From Streptomyces amritsarensis (GTDB taxonomy: Bacteria; Actinomycetota; Actinomycetes; Streptomycetales; Streptomycetaceae): a stretch of DNA of 54,525 nt. Position 1 is the first letter of the stretch. Each line of letters begins with the position of its first letter. Location: NCBI RefSeq assembly GCF_001953875.1, contig NZ_MQUR01000051.1:1-54525 (forward strand), given 5' to 3'. The position numbers and the translations under genes are program-made. Below the pieces are notes generated by a model. The model made no database searches and was not told where the DNA came from. It saw only the letters and a list, made by a program, of their open reading frames with translations. Shown one piece after another: positions 24,075-31,276 of this stretch.

Positions 24075-25016
24075 TCAGCCGTGCTTGAGGCCGAGGACCT
24101 CCGGCGCGGCGAAGGTCTCGTTCGCCGGGCGGGAGTCGTAGTGCGCGGTGAGGACCTCGTCGAGCTCCTCGTAGGAGAAGGACTCCTTGCCCGTGTCGAA
24201 CTTCGCCGCCACCTTGGGGCGTTCCATGACGACGACGATGCCGCCGTGCACGACGAAGAGCTGCCCGTTGGCCTTGGCGGAGGCCGGTGAGGCCAGGTAG
24301 CCGACGAGCGGCGCCACGTGCTCGGGGGCGAGGGCGTCCAGCCTGCCGTCCTCGGGGACCTCGAAGCCGGCGAAGACGTCCTCCGTCATACGGGTGCGGG
24401 CGCGCGGGCAGATGGCGTTGGCCGTCACCCCGTACTTGGCCAGGGCCAGGGCCGTCGAGGTCGTGAGGCCGACGATGCCGCCCTTGGCCGCGGCGTAGTT
24501 CGGCTGGCCGGCCGAGCCGCCGAGGAAGGCCTCGGAGGAGGTGTTGACGATCCTGCCGTAGACCGGGCCGCCGGCCGCCTTGGAGCGTTCGCGCCAGTGG
24601 GCGGAGGCGAAGTGGGTGGTGTTGAAGTGGCCCTTGAGGTGGACCCGGATCACCGAGTCCCATTCCTCCTCCGACATCGAGAAGATCATCCGGTCGCGGA
24701 GGATGCCCGCGTTGTTGACCAGGATGTCGAGCTTGCCGTACGTGCCCACCGCGAGCGCGACCAGCTCGCGCGCCTGCTCGAAGTCGGCCACGTCGCCGAG
24801 GTGGGCGACGGCCTGCCCGCCTGCGGCGCGGATCTCCTCGGCCACCTCCTGTGCCGGGGCGGCCGAGGCCTCCCCCGAGCCGTCCCGGCCGGGCTGGCCG
24901 AAGTCGTTGACGACCACGCTCGCGCCCAGCCGCGCGAGCTCGATCGCCTCGGCCCGGCCGAGGCCGCGGCCCGCCCCCGTGACGATGGCGGCGAGTCCCT
25001 CAAGTGGCAGTGACAT
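24075..25016 (-). CDS. SDR-family 3-hydroxyacyl-CoA / 17-beta-hydroxysteroid-type dehydrogenase
   Basis: A 313-residue SDR of the multifunctional-enzyme type 2 subgroup, which oxidises 3-hydroxyacyl-CoA in beta-oxidation of fatty acids and steroid side chains. GAGRGLG is at 14-20, NDFG marks the NAD-selecting aspartate, NNAG follows, and NTSSEA...YAAAKGG gives the catalytic Ser-Tyr-Lys. A C-terminal extension of about 60 residues ending EVLGLKHG is typical of the subgroup. Start: ATG at 25016. The Zn-alcohol dehydrogenase and MaoC genes lie upstream on the same strand, and the operon is headed by a KstR-like palindrome at 27215-27230. Confidence 0.92.
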   Translation of the reverse strand: MSLPLEGLAAIVTGAGRGLGRAEAIELARLGASVVVNDFGQPGRDGSGEASAAPAQEVAEEIRAAGGQAVAHLGDVADFEQARELVALAVGTYGKLDILVNNAGILRDRMIFSMSEEEWDSVIRVHLKGHFNTTHFASAHWRERSKAAGGPVYGRIVNTSSEAFLGGSAGQPNYAAAKGGIVGLTTSTALALAKYGVTANAICPRARTRMTEDVFAGFEVPEDGRLDALAPEHVAPLVGYLASPASAKANGQLFVVHGGIVVVMERPKVAAKFDTGKESFSYEELDEVLTAHYDSRPANETFAAPEVLGLKHG

Positions 25017-25132
25017 CCGTACGGTTCCCCTCGGAGATCGGATCTGCGGAACGGGTCGGCCGGTGGTCGGCTCGACCGCTGACCGGGGCGCTCGATGGTC
25101 GGGGCCCTCGGTGGTCGGGGCGCTCGGCGAGG

Positions 25133-26209
25133 TCAGAGTTCGATGCAGGTGCGCAGGGCGACGCCGGTGCGCATCTGGTCGAGGGCGTCGTTGACCTCGG
25201 CCAGGCTCACCCGGTGCGTGATCAGGTTCGACAGGTCGATGCGGCCGGCCCGCCACAGGGCGATGGTGCGCTCGTAGGAGCGGAGCACGTCGCCGCCGCC
25301 GTACATCGACGGCAGGATCTTCTTCTCGTCGAAGAACAGCGAGAACATGTTGATCTGGAAGTTGTCGTCGAGGGCGCCGGCCCCGACCACGACGACGGAG
25401 CCGCCGCGCCGCGTCATCTCGTACGCCTTCTGCACGGTCGCGGACCTGCCGACGACCTCGAAGACGTAGTCGAAGCCCTCGCCGGCGGTGATCCGGTTCT
25501 TGGCGTCGGCGAACTCCTCCGGGGAGACCGCCTCGGTGGCCCCGAAGCGCAGGGCGGCCTCGCGGCGGGACTCGACCGGGTCGACGGCGGTGATCTGGGC
25601 GGCGCCCTGCACCTTGGCGCCTTGGATGACGGATATGCCGACGCCGCCGCAGCCGATGACGGCCACCGAGGACCCGGCCTCCACCCGGGCGGTGTTGATG
25701 GCCGCGCCGAGGCCGGTGGTGACACCGCAGCCGATCAGTGCGGCGATGTCGAAGGGGAGGTCGTCGGGGATGGGTACGGCGCAGGCGGCGGGGACGACCA
25801 TCTCCTCGGAGAAGGTGCCCGTGCCGGCGAAGCCGAAGATGTCGCTCGACGCCCGCTTGAAGTTGGGGGTGGCGACGTTCCCGAACGCCTCCAGGCACAG
25901 GTGGCCCTGGCCGCGCCTGCAGGAGGGGCAGTGGCCGCACGGCGGCAGCCAGCAGACGAGGACGCGGTCGCCGATCGCGTGGGTGGTGACTCCGTCGCCG
26001 ACGTCGGTGACCACGCCGGAGCCCTCGTGGCCCGGGATGAAGGGGGCGGGCTGCGGCAGGACGCCGCTCATCGCGGAGAGGTCCGAGTGGCACAGGCCGG
26101 TGGCCTTGACGCGGATCCTGACCTTGCCGGGGCCGAAGCCCACGGCCTCCATGTCGTCGACGACTTCGAGCTTGTCCTGGCCGATCTCGCTCTGCAGTGC
26201 TGCGCGCAC
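25133..26209 (-). CDS. Zn-dependent alcohol dehydrogenase (class III-like)
   Basis: A 358-residue medium-chain dehydrogenase. Catalytic zinc ligands are Cys in GLCHSD (about 39), His in GHEGSG and Cys in GCGVTTG (about 164). The structural zinc loop is CGHCPSCRRGQGHLC. The NAD-binding loop is IGCGGVG, and an Asp in TAVDPV selects NAD. It resembles mycobacterial AdhD-type enzymes with unknown physiological alcohols. Start: the GTG at 26209 (VRAALQSEIGQ). It ends 116 bases before the SDR start, while the MaoC gene ends 38 bases upstream of it. Confidence 0.93.
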   Translation of the reverse strand: MRAALQSEIGQDKLEVVDDMEAVGFGPGKVRIRVKATGLCHSDLSAMSGVLPQPAPFIPGHEGSGVVTDVGDGVTTHAIGDRVLVCWLPPCGHCPSCRRGQGHLCLEAFGNVATPNFKRASSDIFGFAGTGTFSEEMVVPAACAVPIPDDLPFDIAALIGCGVTTGLGAAINTARVEAGSSVAVIGCGGVGISVIQGAKVQGAAQITAVDPVESRREAALRFGATEAVSPEEFADAKNRITAGEGFDYVFEVVGRSATVQKAYEMTRRGGSVVVVGAGALDDNFQINMFSLFFDEKKILPSMYGGGDVLRSYERTIALWRAGRIDLSNLITHRVSLAEVNDALDQMRTGVALRTCIEL

Positions 26210-26247
26210 GGTGCGGCTCCTTAGGGGGTGTCCGGCGGGTGCTACGG

Positions 26248-27102
26248 CTACGCGTGTTCGACGACGGTGTCGGCAAGGACCGGTGCGTCGTCCCGTTCGG
26301 CGGCGGTCACCGACACCAGGACGCGGCCGGTCTCCTGCCACATCCGGATGCGCAGCGTCTCGCCCGGGAAGACGATCCCGGCGAAACGCGTGCGGTAGGC
26401 GCGGACGCGGGAGACGTCCCCGCCGAGGGCCGTGTCGACGACGGCCTTGAGCGTCATGCCGTACGAGCACAGGCCGTGCAGGATCGGCTTGTCGAAGCCG
26501 GCCAGCTTGGCGAACTCGGGGTCGGCGTGCAGCGGGTTCCAGTCGCCGGAGAGGCGGTAGAGGAGCCCTTGGTCCTCGCGGATGTGCCGCTCTTCGACCC
26601 GGTCGGGTCCGCGCCCGGGCAGTTCCTCCTTGGCGGAGGGGCCGCGCTCGCCGCCGAAGCCGCCCTCTCCCCGTACGAAGATCTGCGCGTCGCTCGTCCA
26701 CAGCGGCCCGTCGGCGTCGGCGACCTCGGAGCGCAGCACGATGACGGCTGCCTTGCCCTTGTCGTAGACGGCGGCGACCTTGGAGCTGGAGGTGGCCCGC
26801 CCCTTGACGGGGATGGGCCGGTGCAGCTCGATGGAGTGGCCGCCGTGCAGGACGTGGGCGAGGTCGACCTCGATGCCGGGGGCGGCGAGCCCGCCCAGCA
26901 TGGCCATGCCGGCTCCGGCGACGGTCGCGAAGCTGGGCAGGACGTGGAGCTTGGATTCGAGGGTGTAGCGCAGCTCGTCCGGGTCCGTGGCCGGCAGGCC
27001 CGCGCCGAGGCCGAGGTGGTAGAGCTGGATGTCCTTGTGGTCCCAGGCGATGTCCCCCTGGCGGGGTTCTGCGGCGAGGGCCCTGGCGGCATCGATCGGC
27101 AT
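26248..27102 (-). CDS. MaoC-family enoyl-CoA hydratase 2 (double hotdog)
   Basis: Hydratase 2 enzymes add water to trans-2-enoyl-CoA to give (3R)-hydroxyacyl-CoA. The protein has 284 residues with two hotdog folds. The C-terminal one carries the catalytic motif Y-R-L-S-G-D-W-N-P-L-H-x-D-P (Asp and His) followed by PILHGLCSYG. It is similar in layout to mycobacterial Hsd4B/ChsH-type hydratases of the cholesterol pathway. Start: ATG at 27102. It is the first gene of the MaoC-ADH-SDR operon, and the reaction pairs naturally with the SDR dehydrogenase at its end. Confidence 0.93.
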   Translation of the reverse strand: MPIDAARALAAEPRQGDIAWDHKDIQLYHLGLGAGLPATDPDELRYTLESKLHVLPSFATVAGAGMAMLGGLAAPGIEVDLAHVLHGGHSIELHRPIPVKGRATSSSKVAAVYDKGKAAVIVLRSEVADADGPLWTSDAQIFVRGEGGFGGERGPSAKEELPGRGPDRVEERHIREDQGLLYRLSGDWNPLHADPEFAKLAGFDKPILHGLCSYGMTLKAVVDTALGGDVSRVRAYRTRFAGIVFPGETLRIRMWQETGRVLVSVTAAERDDAPVLADTVVEHA

Positions 27103-27214
27103 GAGGATGCGGCTCCCTGTCGTCGGTGTGGCGGGAAAATCGCTGCCCTGGAAGACCTCGGCGCGGCCGTCCGCACCGTCGGCCGCACCGAGGTCGCATG
27201 CGGGGCGGCCGCTT

Positions 27215-27230
27215 CTAGAACGCGTTCTAG
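27215..27230. promoter_or_regulatory. KstR-type operator before the MaoC operon
   Basis: CTAGAACGCGTTCTAG is a perfect 16-bp palindrome with the core AACGCGTT, matching the actinobacterial KstR pattern TAGAACNNGTTCTA. It stands 113 bases before the MaoC start and 81 bases before a divergent gene. Similar sites occur at 33420-33435 and 49973-49986. Confidence 0.8.
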
Positions 27231-27310
27231 GCTCGACCGGTGAGGGAATGTATAACGCACGCCCCGGCACTTGGGAAGACTCTTGACTCCCCGTCAGATA
27301 CGCTGCCCCG

Positions 27311-27673
27311 GTGGACGAAATGCCCGTGGAACACCCTCGGACCCGCACCCTGCGGGTCCTCCTGGAGCCGCAGAATCCGGCCCTGGCGCTCCAGCTCGGC
27401 CTCCAGCCCGACATCGACGTCGTCCGGGATGCGGCAGCCCGCCCGGAGGTGGCCCTGGTGGAGGAGGTCGCCGCGGTGACCGCCCTCCTGGAGGACGTTC
27501 CGGAGTGCCGGATCCTGGTCCTGACGGGCTCGGCCCGCCCGGGGCTGCGGGAGGCCGCGCTCGCCGCCGGCGCGGCGGGGCTGATCGTCCGGGACGGCCC
27601 GGTCGAGGACCTGGCGGACGCGATCCGACGGGCCTCGACGGGCGAGACGGTGATCGATCCGGCCCTGGGGTGA
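27311..27673 (+). CDS. Receiver-like protein lacking the phosphorylation site and output domain
   Basis: About 117-120 residues resembling the receiver domain of NarL-type response regulators: TLRVLLEPQNPAL, PDIDVV, CRILVLTGSARPGLREAALAAGAAGLIVRDGPVEDLADAIRRASTGETVIDPAL. The normal phospho-acceptor stretch (PDVVLMD) is replaced by PEVALVEE, and the LuxR DNA-binding domain that should follow VIDPAL is absent. Start is GTG 27311 or ATG 27320; neither has a strong ribosome-binding site. It may be a remnant or an independent pseudo-receiver. No histidine kinase is near. Confidence 0.75.
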   Translation: MDEMPVEHPRTRTLRVLLEPQNPALALQLGLQPDIDVVRDAAARPEVALVEEVAAVTALLEDVPECRILVLTGSARPGLREAALAAGAAGLIVRDGPVEDLADAIRRASTGETVIDPALG

Positions 27674-27745
27674 ATCCTTTCGGGGTGCCCGTGCCTCTTG
27701 TGTATGTTGCCGACGCCGAGGTCGGCACCTGACCTGGAGGTTGAC

Positions 27746-27838
27746 GTGATCACTGTTCTCGTCGTCGCCGGCGCCGCCGTCCTGCTCTGCGCGTGCACCG
27801 TCGCCGTCCTGCGCAAGCGGGGCCGGGCCCGTGGCTGA
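27746..27838 (+). CDS. 30-residue single-helix membrane peptide
   Basis: GTG at 27746, preceded by CTGGAGG at 5 bases, opens a 30-residue frame: ITVLVVAGAAVLLCACTVAVL forms one hydrophobic helix with two cysteines, followed by the basic tail RKRGRARG. It overlaps the sigma-factor start by eight bases, so the ribosome-binding site in front of it may serve to couple their translation. It could be a real small membrane protein or a leader peptide; comparison across species would separate these. Confidence 0.6.
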   Translation: MITVLVVAGAAVLLCACTVAVLRKRGRARG

Positions 27839-28376
27839 CCGTACGGACTGGCCCGGCGAGTCGCTGGTCGTCGCCGCGCAGGCCGGCGACCTCGATTCGC
27901 TCACCGCGCTGGTCGCCGGATCGCACCCGAACGTACGGCGCTTCGCGCACTCCCTGTGCGCGTCGCGCGAGGACGCCGAGGACGCGGCCCAGGAAGCGCT
28001 GATCATCCTGTACCGCAGGATCGGGATGCTCAGGGCGTCCGGGGCGCTGGCGTCGTGGATGTTCCGCATCGTCCGCAACGAGTGCCTGCGCCGCGCCCGG
28101 CTGATGCCGAGGGAGCGGGCGCCGCTGCCGGACACGGCCGTCATGTCCGCCGAGGACGAGGTGCTGCGGCGCCTGGAGGCCGGACGGGTCGCGGAGGCCA
28201 TCGCCGCGCTGCCTGCGGACCAGCGGCGCGTGCTGATCATGCGGGACGTCCAGGGCCACAGCGGGCGGACCGCCGCCGAGGCCCTCGGCCTGAGCACCGC
28301 CGCGATGAAGTCGCGGCTCCACCGCGCCCGCGCGGCGCTCCAGCACACCCTGGGAGACACCCGTGCCCACCACTGA
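27831..28376 (+). CDS. ECF-type RNA polymerase sigma factor
   Basis: A 181-residue sigma factor with only regions 2 and 4. Region 2 has DAEDAAQEALIILYRRIGML and the WMFRIVRNECLRR segment that melts the -10. Region 4 has LPADQRRVLIMRDVQGHSGRTAAEALGLSTAAMKSRLHRARAAL, split here as the -35-reading helix-turn-helix. Start: GTG 27831, inside the end of the 30-residue peptide gene. No standard zinc anti-sigma gene follows; instead a small cysteine-bearing membrane protein overlaps it by 14 bases. Confidence 0.92.
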   Translation: MADRTDWPGESLVVAAQAGDLDSLTALVAGSHPNVRRFAHSLCASREDAEDAAQEALIILYRRIGMLRASGALASWMFRIVRNECLRRARLMPRERAPLPDTAVMSAEDEVLRRLEAGRVAEAIAALPADQRRVLIMRDVQGHSGRTAAEALGLSTAAMKSRLHRARAALQHTLGDTRAHH

Positions 28377-28659
28377 CACCGCGGCTTCCCCCGCATCCGC
28401 GTCCGCATCCGGCTTCGCGAGCGCGTCCGTGCCGCGGCACCTGGCGCGCGGCGCGGTGGGCTTCGGCGCGCTGATCGCGGCCTTCGCCCTCATCCCGGTC
28501 TTCGGCCCGGCCACCCTGCTCCTCGCCCCGGTCGGTGTGGTCGCGCTCCGCGGCTGCCCCATGTGCTGGGCGATCGGCCTGGCCGAGACCGTCTCCCGGG
28601 GCCGGATCCGAAGGGAGTGCACGAACGGCAGCTGCGAAGTGAAGCCGGCGTCCCGCTGA
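28363..28659 (+). CDS. Small membrane protein with CxxC...CxxxxC tail, coupled to the sigma gene
   Basis: 98 residues starting with GTG at 28363, within the sigma-factor gene. An Ala/Ser-rich N-terminus is followed by one or two hydrophobic stretches (GALIAAFALIPVFGPATLLLAPVGVVAL), then CPMCWAIGLAE and, 16 residues after the second cysteine, CTNGSC. Four cysteines in a short cytoplasmic or external tail suggest metal binding or a disulfide switch. Its position suggests it might restrain the sigma factor, which is inference only. Confidence 0.7.
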   Translation: MPTTDTAASPASASASGFASASVPRHLARGAVGFGALIAAFALIPVFGPATLLLAPVGVVALRGCPMCWAIGLAETVSRGRIRRECTNGSCEVKPASR

Positions 28660-28783
28660 CCCCGGCCCGCCGACGCCGCCCACCGTTCGTTCCGGGCCAC
28701 CGATTGACGGATTCCGGCGCAGCGCGCGCCCGCTCCCTGGACCAGGATGAGCTTCCTCAACCTGGTTCGTGGAGAGGTCGATC

Positions 28784-29212
28784 ATGCGCTTGTCCGTCCT
28801 GCCCGCCGCCGCCGCGCTCGTGGCCGCGACCCTTGTCTCGGGCGCGGCTCCGGCCACCGCCGACACCCCGGCCGGCCCGGTCCTCCAGGCCGACCTGGAA
28901 GCCGGCAAGGGCCGCCACCACAACACCGCGACGGTGCTCTACGAGCGCGTCGACGGTGCGGTGAACTCCGTCAGGATCAAGTCGGTGACGATCTACAGCG
29001 GCGAGCTCGACTGCGCCTGGGTGGCGTGGAACAACCCGCAGGGCACGGACGGCTGGTCCAATCTGACCACCGAGCCCTCCTGCAACGGCACCGGCCTGGT
29101 CGAGTACCCCGACATCGTCATCAAGGCGCCGGCCGGTCACCCCCTCAAGGTGCGCCTGGCCTCCGACCACCTCGGCTCCGACGTCGTGCACAAGGACATC
29201 CAGAAGCTCTGA
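28784..29212 (+). CDS. Small secreted protein of unknown function
   Basis: 142 residues with a clear signal peptide, MRLSVLPAAAALVAATLVSG...ATADT (cleavage near 27). The mature part is about 115 residues, strand-rich, with two cysteines (DCAWVAW and PSCNGT) likely to form a disulfide. Start: ATG at 28784 with GGAGAGG upstream. An inverted repeat ACCAGG...CCTGGT lies just before the ribosome-binding site (28741-28766). I do not recognise a family. Confidence 0.75.
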   Translation: MRLSVLPAAAALVAATLVSGAAPATADTPAGPVLQADLEAGKGRHHNTATVLYERVDGAVNSVRIKSVTIYSGELDCAWVAWNNPQGTDGWSNLTTEPSCNGTGLVEYPDIVIKAPAGHPLKVRLASDHLGSDVVHKDIQKL

Positions 29213-29362
29213 GACGCCAGTGCGCGCGTCCGAGGCGGACAGCCCCCGTCCCCAGGCGCGCGGGGTGGACTGTTTGCGGTAACGACAATCGTTTCTGCGG
29301 TGAACGTGCGATCGGACATGGAGTGGGAGTGCGGACGCGCGCGCGGGCTGGAGTTAGGTGGA

Positions 29363-29394
29363 GGCGGGGCCGCACCGGGCGTGCGTGCCCCGCC
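29363..29394 (+). other. Leader hairpin before the second small secreted protein
   Basis: GGCGGGGC (29363-29370) and GCCCCGCC (29387-29394) pair around a 16-base loop, followed by CTTTCC. It could end the upstream transcript or form a 5'-leader structure for the gene at 29424. Which one cannot be decided from the sequence. Confidence 0.4.
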
Positions 29395-29423
29395 CTTTCC
29401 GGTTCGAGTGAAGGCAGATCTCT

Positions 29424-29798
29424 GTGTTGAAGAAGTCGTGCGTAGCCGCCGCAGCCGTCGTGATGGTGTTCGGGGGTGCAGGTCTGGCGCAAGCTGATGA
29501 TGTAGTGCGTGTCGTGGAGAGCTCGGAGGTCACCATTCCACCGGCTGCCGGCGGCTACCCGGGCCGGGCGGTGGCGGTGGCCGAGTGTCCGGCGGGCGAG
29601 ACCCGGACGGGCGGCGGCGCCGTCGTGACCGCGGGCAACTCCTACGCCGACCGGTACCACCTGACGGCGAGTGCGCCGATCAGCGGGGAGCGCTGGTGGG
29701 CGTTCGCGACGAACTCCGACCCCAGCAACGCGGGAACCCTGAAGGCGTACGCGATCTGCGCGAAGGTGGTCAAGAACCCGACCCTCACCACACCCTGA
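29424..29798 (+). CDS. Small secreted protein of unknown function
   Basis: 124 residues opening GTG-TTG-AAG-AAG, with a signal peptide LKKSCVAAAAVVMVFGGAGLAQA cleaved near residue 24 (shown here in parts: LKKSC, VVMVFGG, LAQADD). The mature part has AECPAGETRTGGGAVVTAG and AYAICAKVV, a pattern seen in small streptomycete exported proteins with one disulfide (two mature cysteines). AAGG upstream gives a weak ribosome-binding site. A stable hairpin follows at 29814-29855. Confidence 0.75.
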   Translation: MLKKSCVAAAAVVMVFGGAGLAQADDVVRVVESSEVTIPPAAGGYPGRAVAVAECPAGETRTGGGAVVTAGNSYADRYHLTASAPISGERWWAFATNSDPSNAGTLKAYAICAKVVKNPTLTTP

Positions 29799-29813
29799 CC
29801 GCAAGCGCCCGGC

Positions 29814-29855
29814 CCGGTTCCGGACGCGCGCCGCAGCACGTTCGTCCGGAACCGG
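29814..29855 (+). terminator. Hairpin terminator behind the secreted-protein gene
   Basis: CCGGTTCCGGACG and CGTCCGGAACCGG form a perfect 13-bp stem with a 16-base loop, 16 bases after the stop codon. The remaining sequence to 30046 shows no gene. Confidence 0.65.
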
Positions 29856-30046
29856 TGATCGGCCGGCCACTGCTTCCCGGCGAGGCTGCCGGGGTGCGCG
29901 GCCGAGGGCTTCGCGGGCGCCCCGGTCCCGCACCGAGCCCGTCGCGTCGTTGACGGCGCTGACGGTGCCGGGGCGGTCGGGGCACTCGGGCAGGCCCGGT
30001 CCCGCGGCCCCGCCCGCGGGAGCGGGGCGCGCGGCCCTGCCCGGGC

Positions 30047-31261
30047 CTACCCCCGGCGGAGCATCGTCACGACCGCCGCGCCGCCCAGGCCGACGTTGTG
30101 GGCCAGGCCGACCCGGGCCCCCGCGACCTGCCGCGCCCCCGCCTCGCCCCGCAGCTGCCACACCAGTTCGGCCGCCTGTGCCAGCCCCGTCGCGCCGAGC
30201 GGGTGCCCCTTGGAGATGAGCCCGCCCGAGGGGTTGACCACCCACCGGCCTCCGTACGTCGTGGCCCCGCTCTCCACCAGCTTGCCCGCGGCGCCGTCCT
30301 CGCACATGCCGAGCGCCTCGTACGTCAGCAGCTCGTTGATCGAGAAGCAGTCGTGCAGCTCCACCACGTCCACGTCCTCGATGCCGAGCCCGGACGCCTC
30401 GTACACCTGCCGGGCCGCCGCCGCGCTCATCGGCTTGCCGACGACGTCGATGCAGGAGCCCGACGCGAAGGACTCCTGCGTGTCCGTCGTCATCGCCTGC
30501 CCGACGATCTCCACCGCCTTGCCGTGCAGCCCGTGCGCGACGAGGAACCGCTCGGACACCACCAGGGCGGCCGCCGCGCCGTCCGAGGTCGGCGAGCACT
30601 GGAGCTTGGTCAGCGGTGCGTGGATCTCCTTCGCGGCGAGGATCTCCTCCACCGAGTACACGTCCTGGAACTGCGCGTTCGGGTTGTTCGCCGAGTGCCG
30701 GTGGTTCTTCGCGCCGACCGCCGCCAGCTGCGCGGGCGTGGTCCCGTGGCGCTCCATGTGCTCCCGCGCCGCGTTGCCGAAGATCTGCGCCGTGGGCGGG
30801 GACATCTCGAAGCCGTGCCCCGCCGCCATGATCCCGTAGTGCCGGGCCACCGGTGACGTCTTGAAGGATTCATCAGCGGCTCCGCCGCGGGCACCCCCGT
30901 CCGCGCCCCCTCCCAACGCGCCCCGCTTCATCTTCTCGAAGCCCAGCGCCAGCACGCAGTCGCTCAGCCCGCCCTCCACGAACTGCCGCGCCATCATCAG
31001 CGCCGTCGACCCGGTCGCGCAGTTGTTGTTGACGTTGTAGACCGGCACGCCGCTCAGCCCCAGCTCGTACGCCGCGCGCTGGCCCGCGGTGGACGCCTGG
31101 AAGCAGTACCCGACCGGCACCTGCTGCACCTGCCCGTAGTCCACGCCCGCGTCCGCGAGGGCCGCGGACCCGGCCTCCTTGGCCATGTCCCAGTACTGCC
31201 AGTCCCGCGACTCGGGCTTCTCGAACTTCGTCATGCCGACGCCCACGATGTACGACTTCAT
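30047..31261 (-). CDS. SCP-x-type thiolase / lipid-transfer protein
   Basis: A 404-residue thiolase-fold protein of the kind annotated as lipid-transfer proteins in the mycobacterial cholesterol regulon. Such enzymes cleave 3-ketoacyl-CoA or aid retro-aldol steps. Visible features are the nucleophile NNNCATGSTAL near residue 80, the VELHDCFSINEL segment and the C-terminal GGLISKGHPLGATG. The middle contains a Gly-rich loop GALGGGADGGARGGAAD (about 114-130) longer than usual. Start: ATG 31261. It lies 15 bases after the acyl-CoA dehydrogenase fusion gene and is certainly cotranscribed with it. Confidence 0.93.
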   Translation of the reverse strand: MKSYIVGVGMTKFEKPESRDWQYWDMAKEAGSAALADAGVDYGQVQQVPVGYCFQASTAGQRAAYELGLSGVPVYNVNNNCATGSTALMMARQFVEGGLSDCVLALGFEKMKRGALGGGADGGARGGAADESFKTSPVARHYGIMAAGHGFEMSPPTAQIFGNAAREHMERHGTTPAQLAAVGAKNHRHSANNPNAQFQDVYSVEEILAAKEIHAPLTKLQCSPTSDGAAAALVVSERFLVAHGLHGKAVEIVGQAMTTDTQESFASGSCIDVVGKPMSAAAARQVYEASGLGIEDVDVVELHDCFSINELLTYEALGMCEDGAAGKLVESGATTYGGRWVVNPSGGLISKGHPLGATGLAQAAELVWQLRGEAGARQVAGARVGLAHNVGLGGAAVVTMLRRG

Positions 31262-31276
31262 GCCCCTGGTGTCCCT

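Noticed and set aside
25060..25130. Short GGTCGGGG-type repeats between the dehydrogenase and SDR genes
   Set aside because: They are irregular, low in complexity and explained by base composition; no dyad or regulatory pattern was found.
25017..25132. Possible extension of the SDR gene upstream into the dehydrogenase gene as a fusion protein
   Set aside because: The frame is open across the gap, but the gap encodes Ser/Thr/Arg/Pro-rich low complexity, and clear ATG and GTG starts with family homology lie at each gene's own start.
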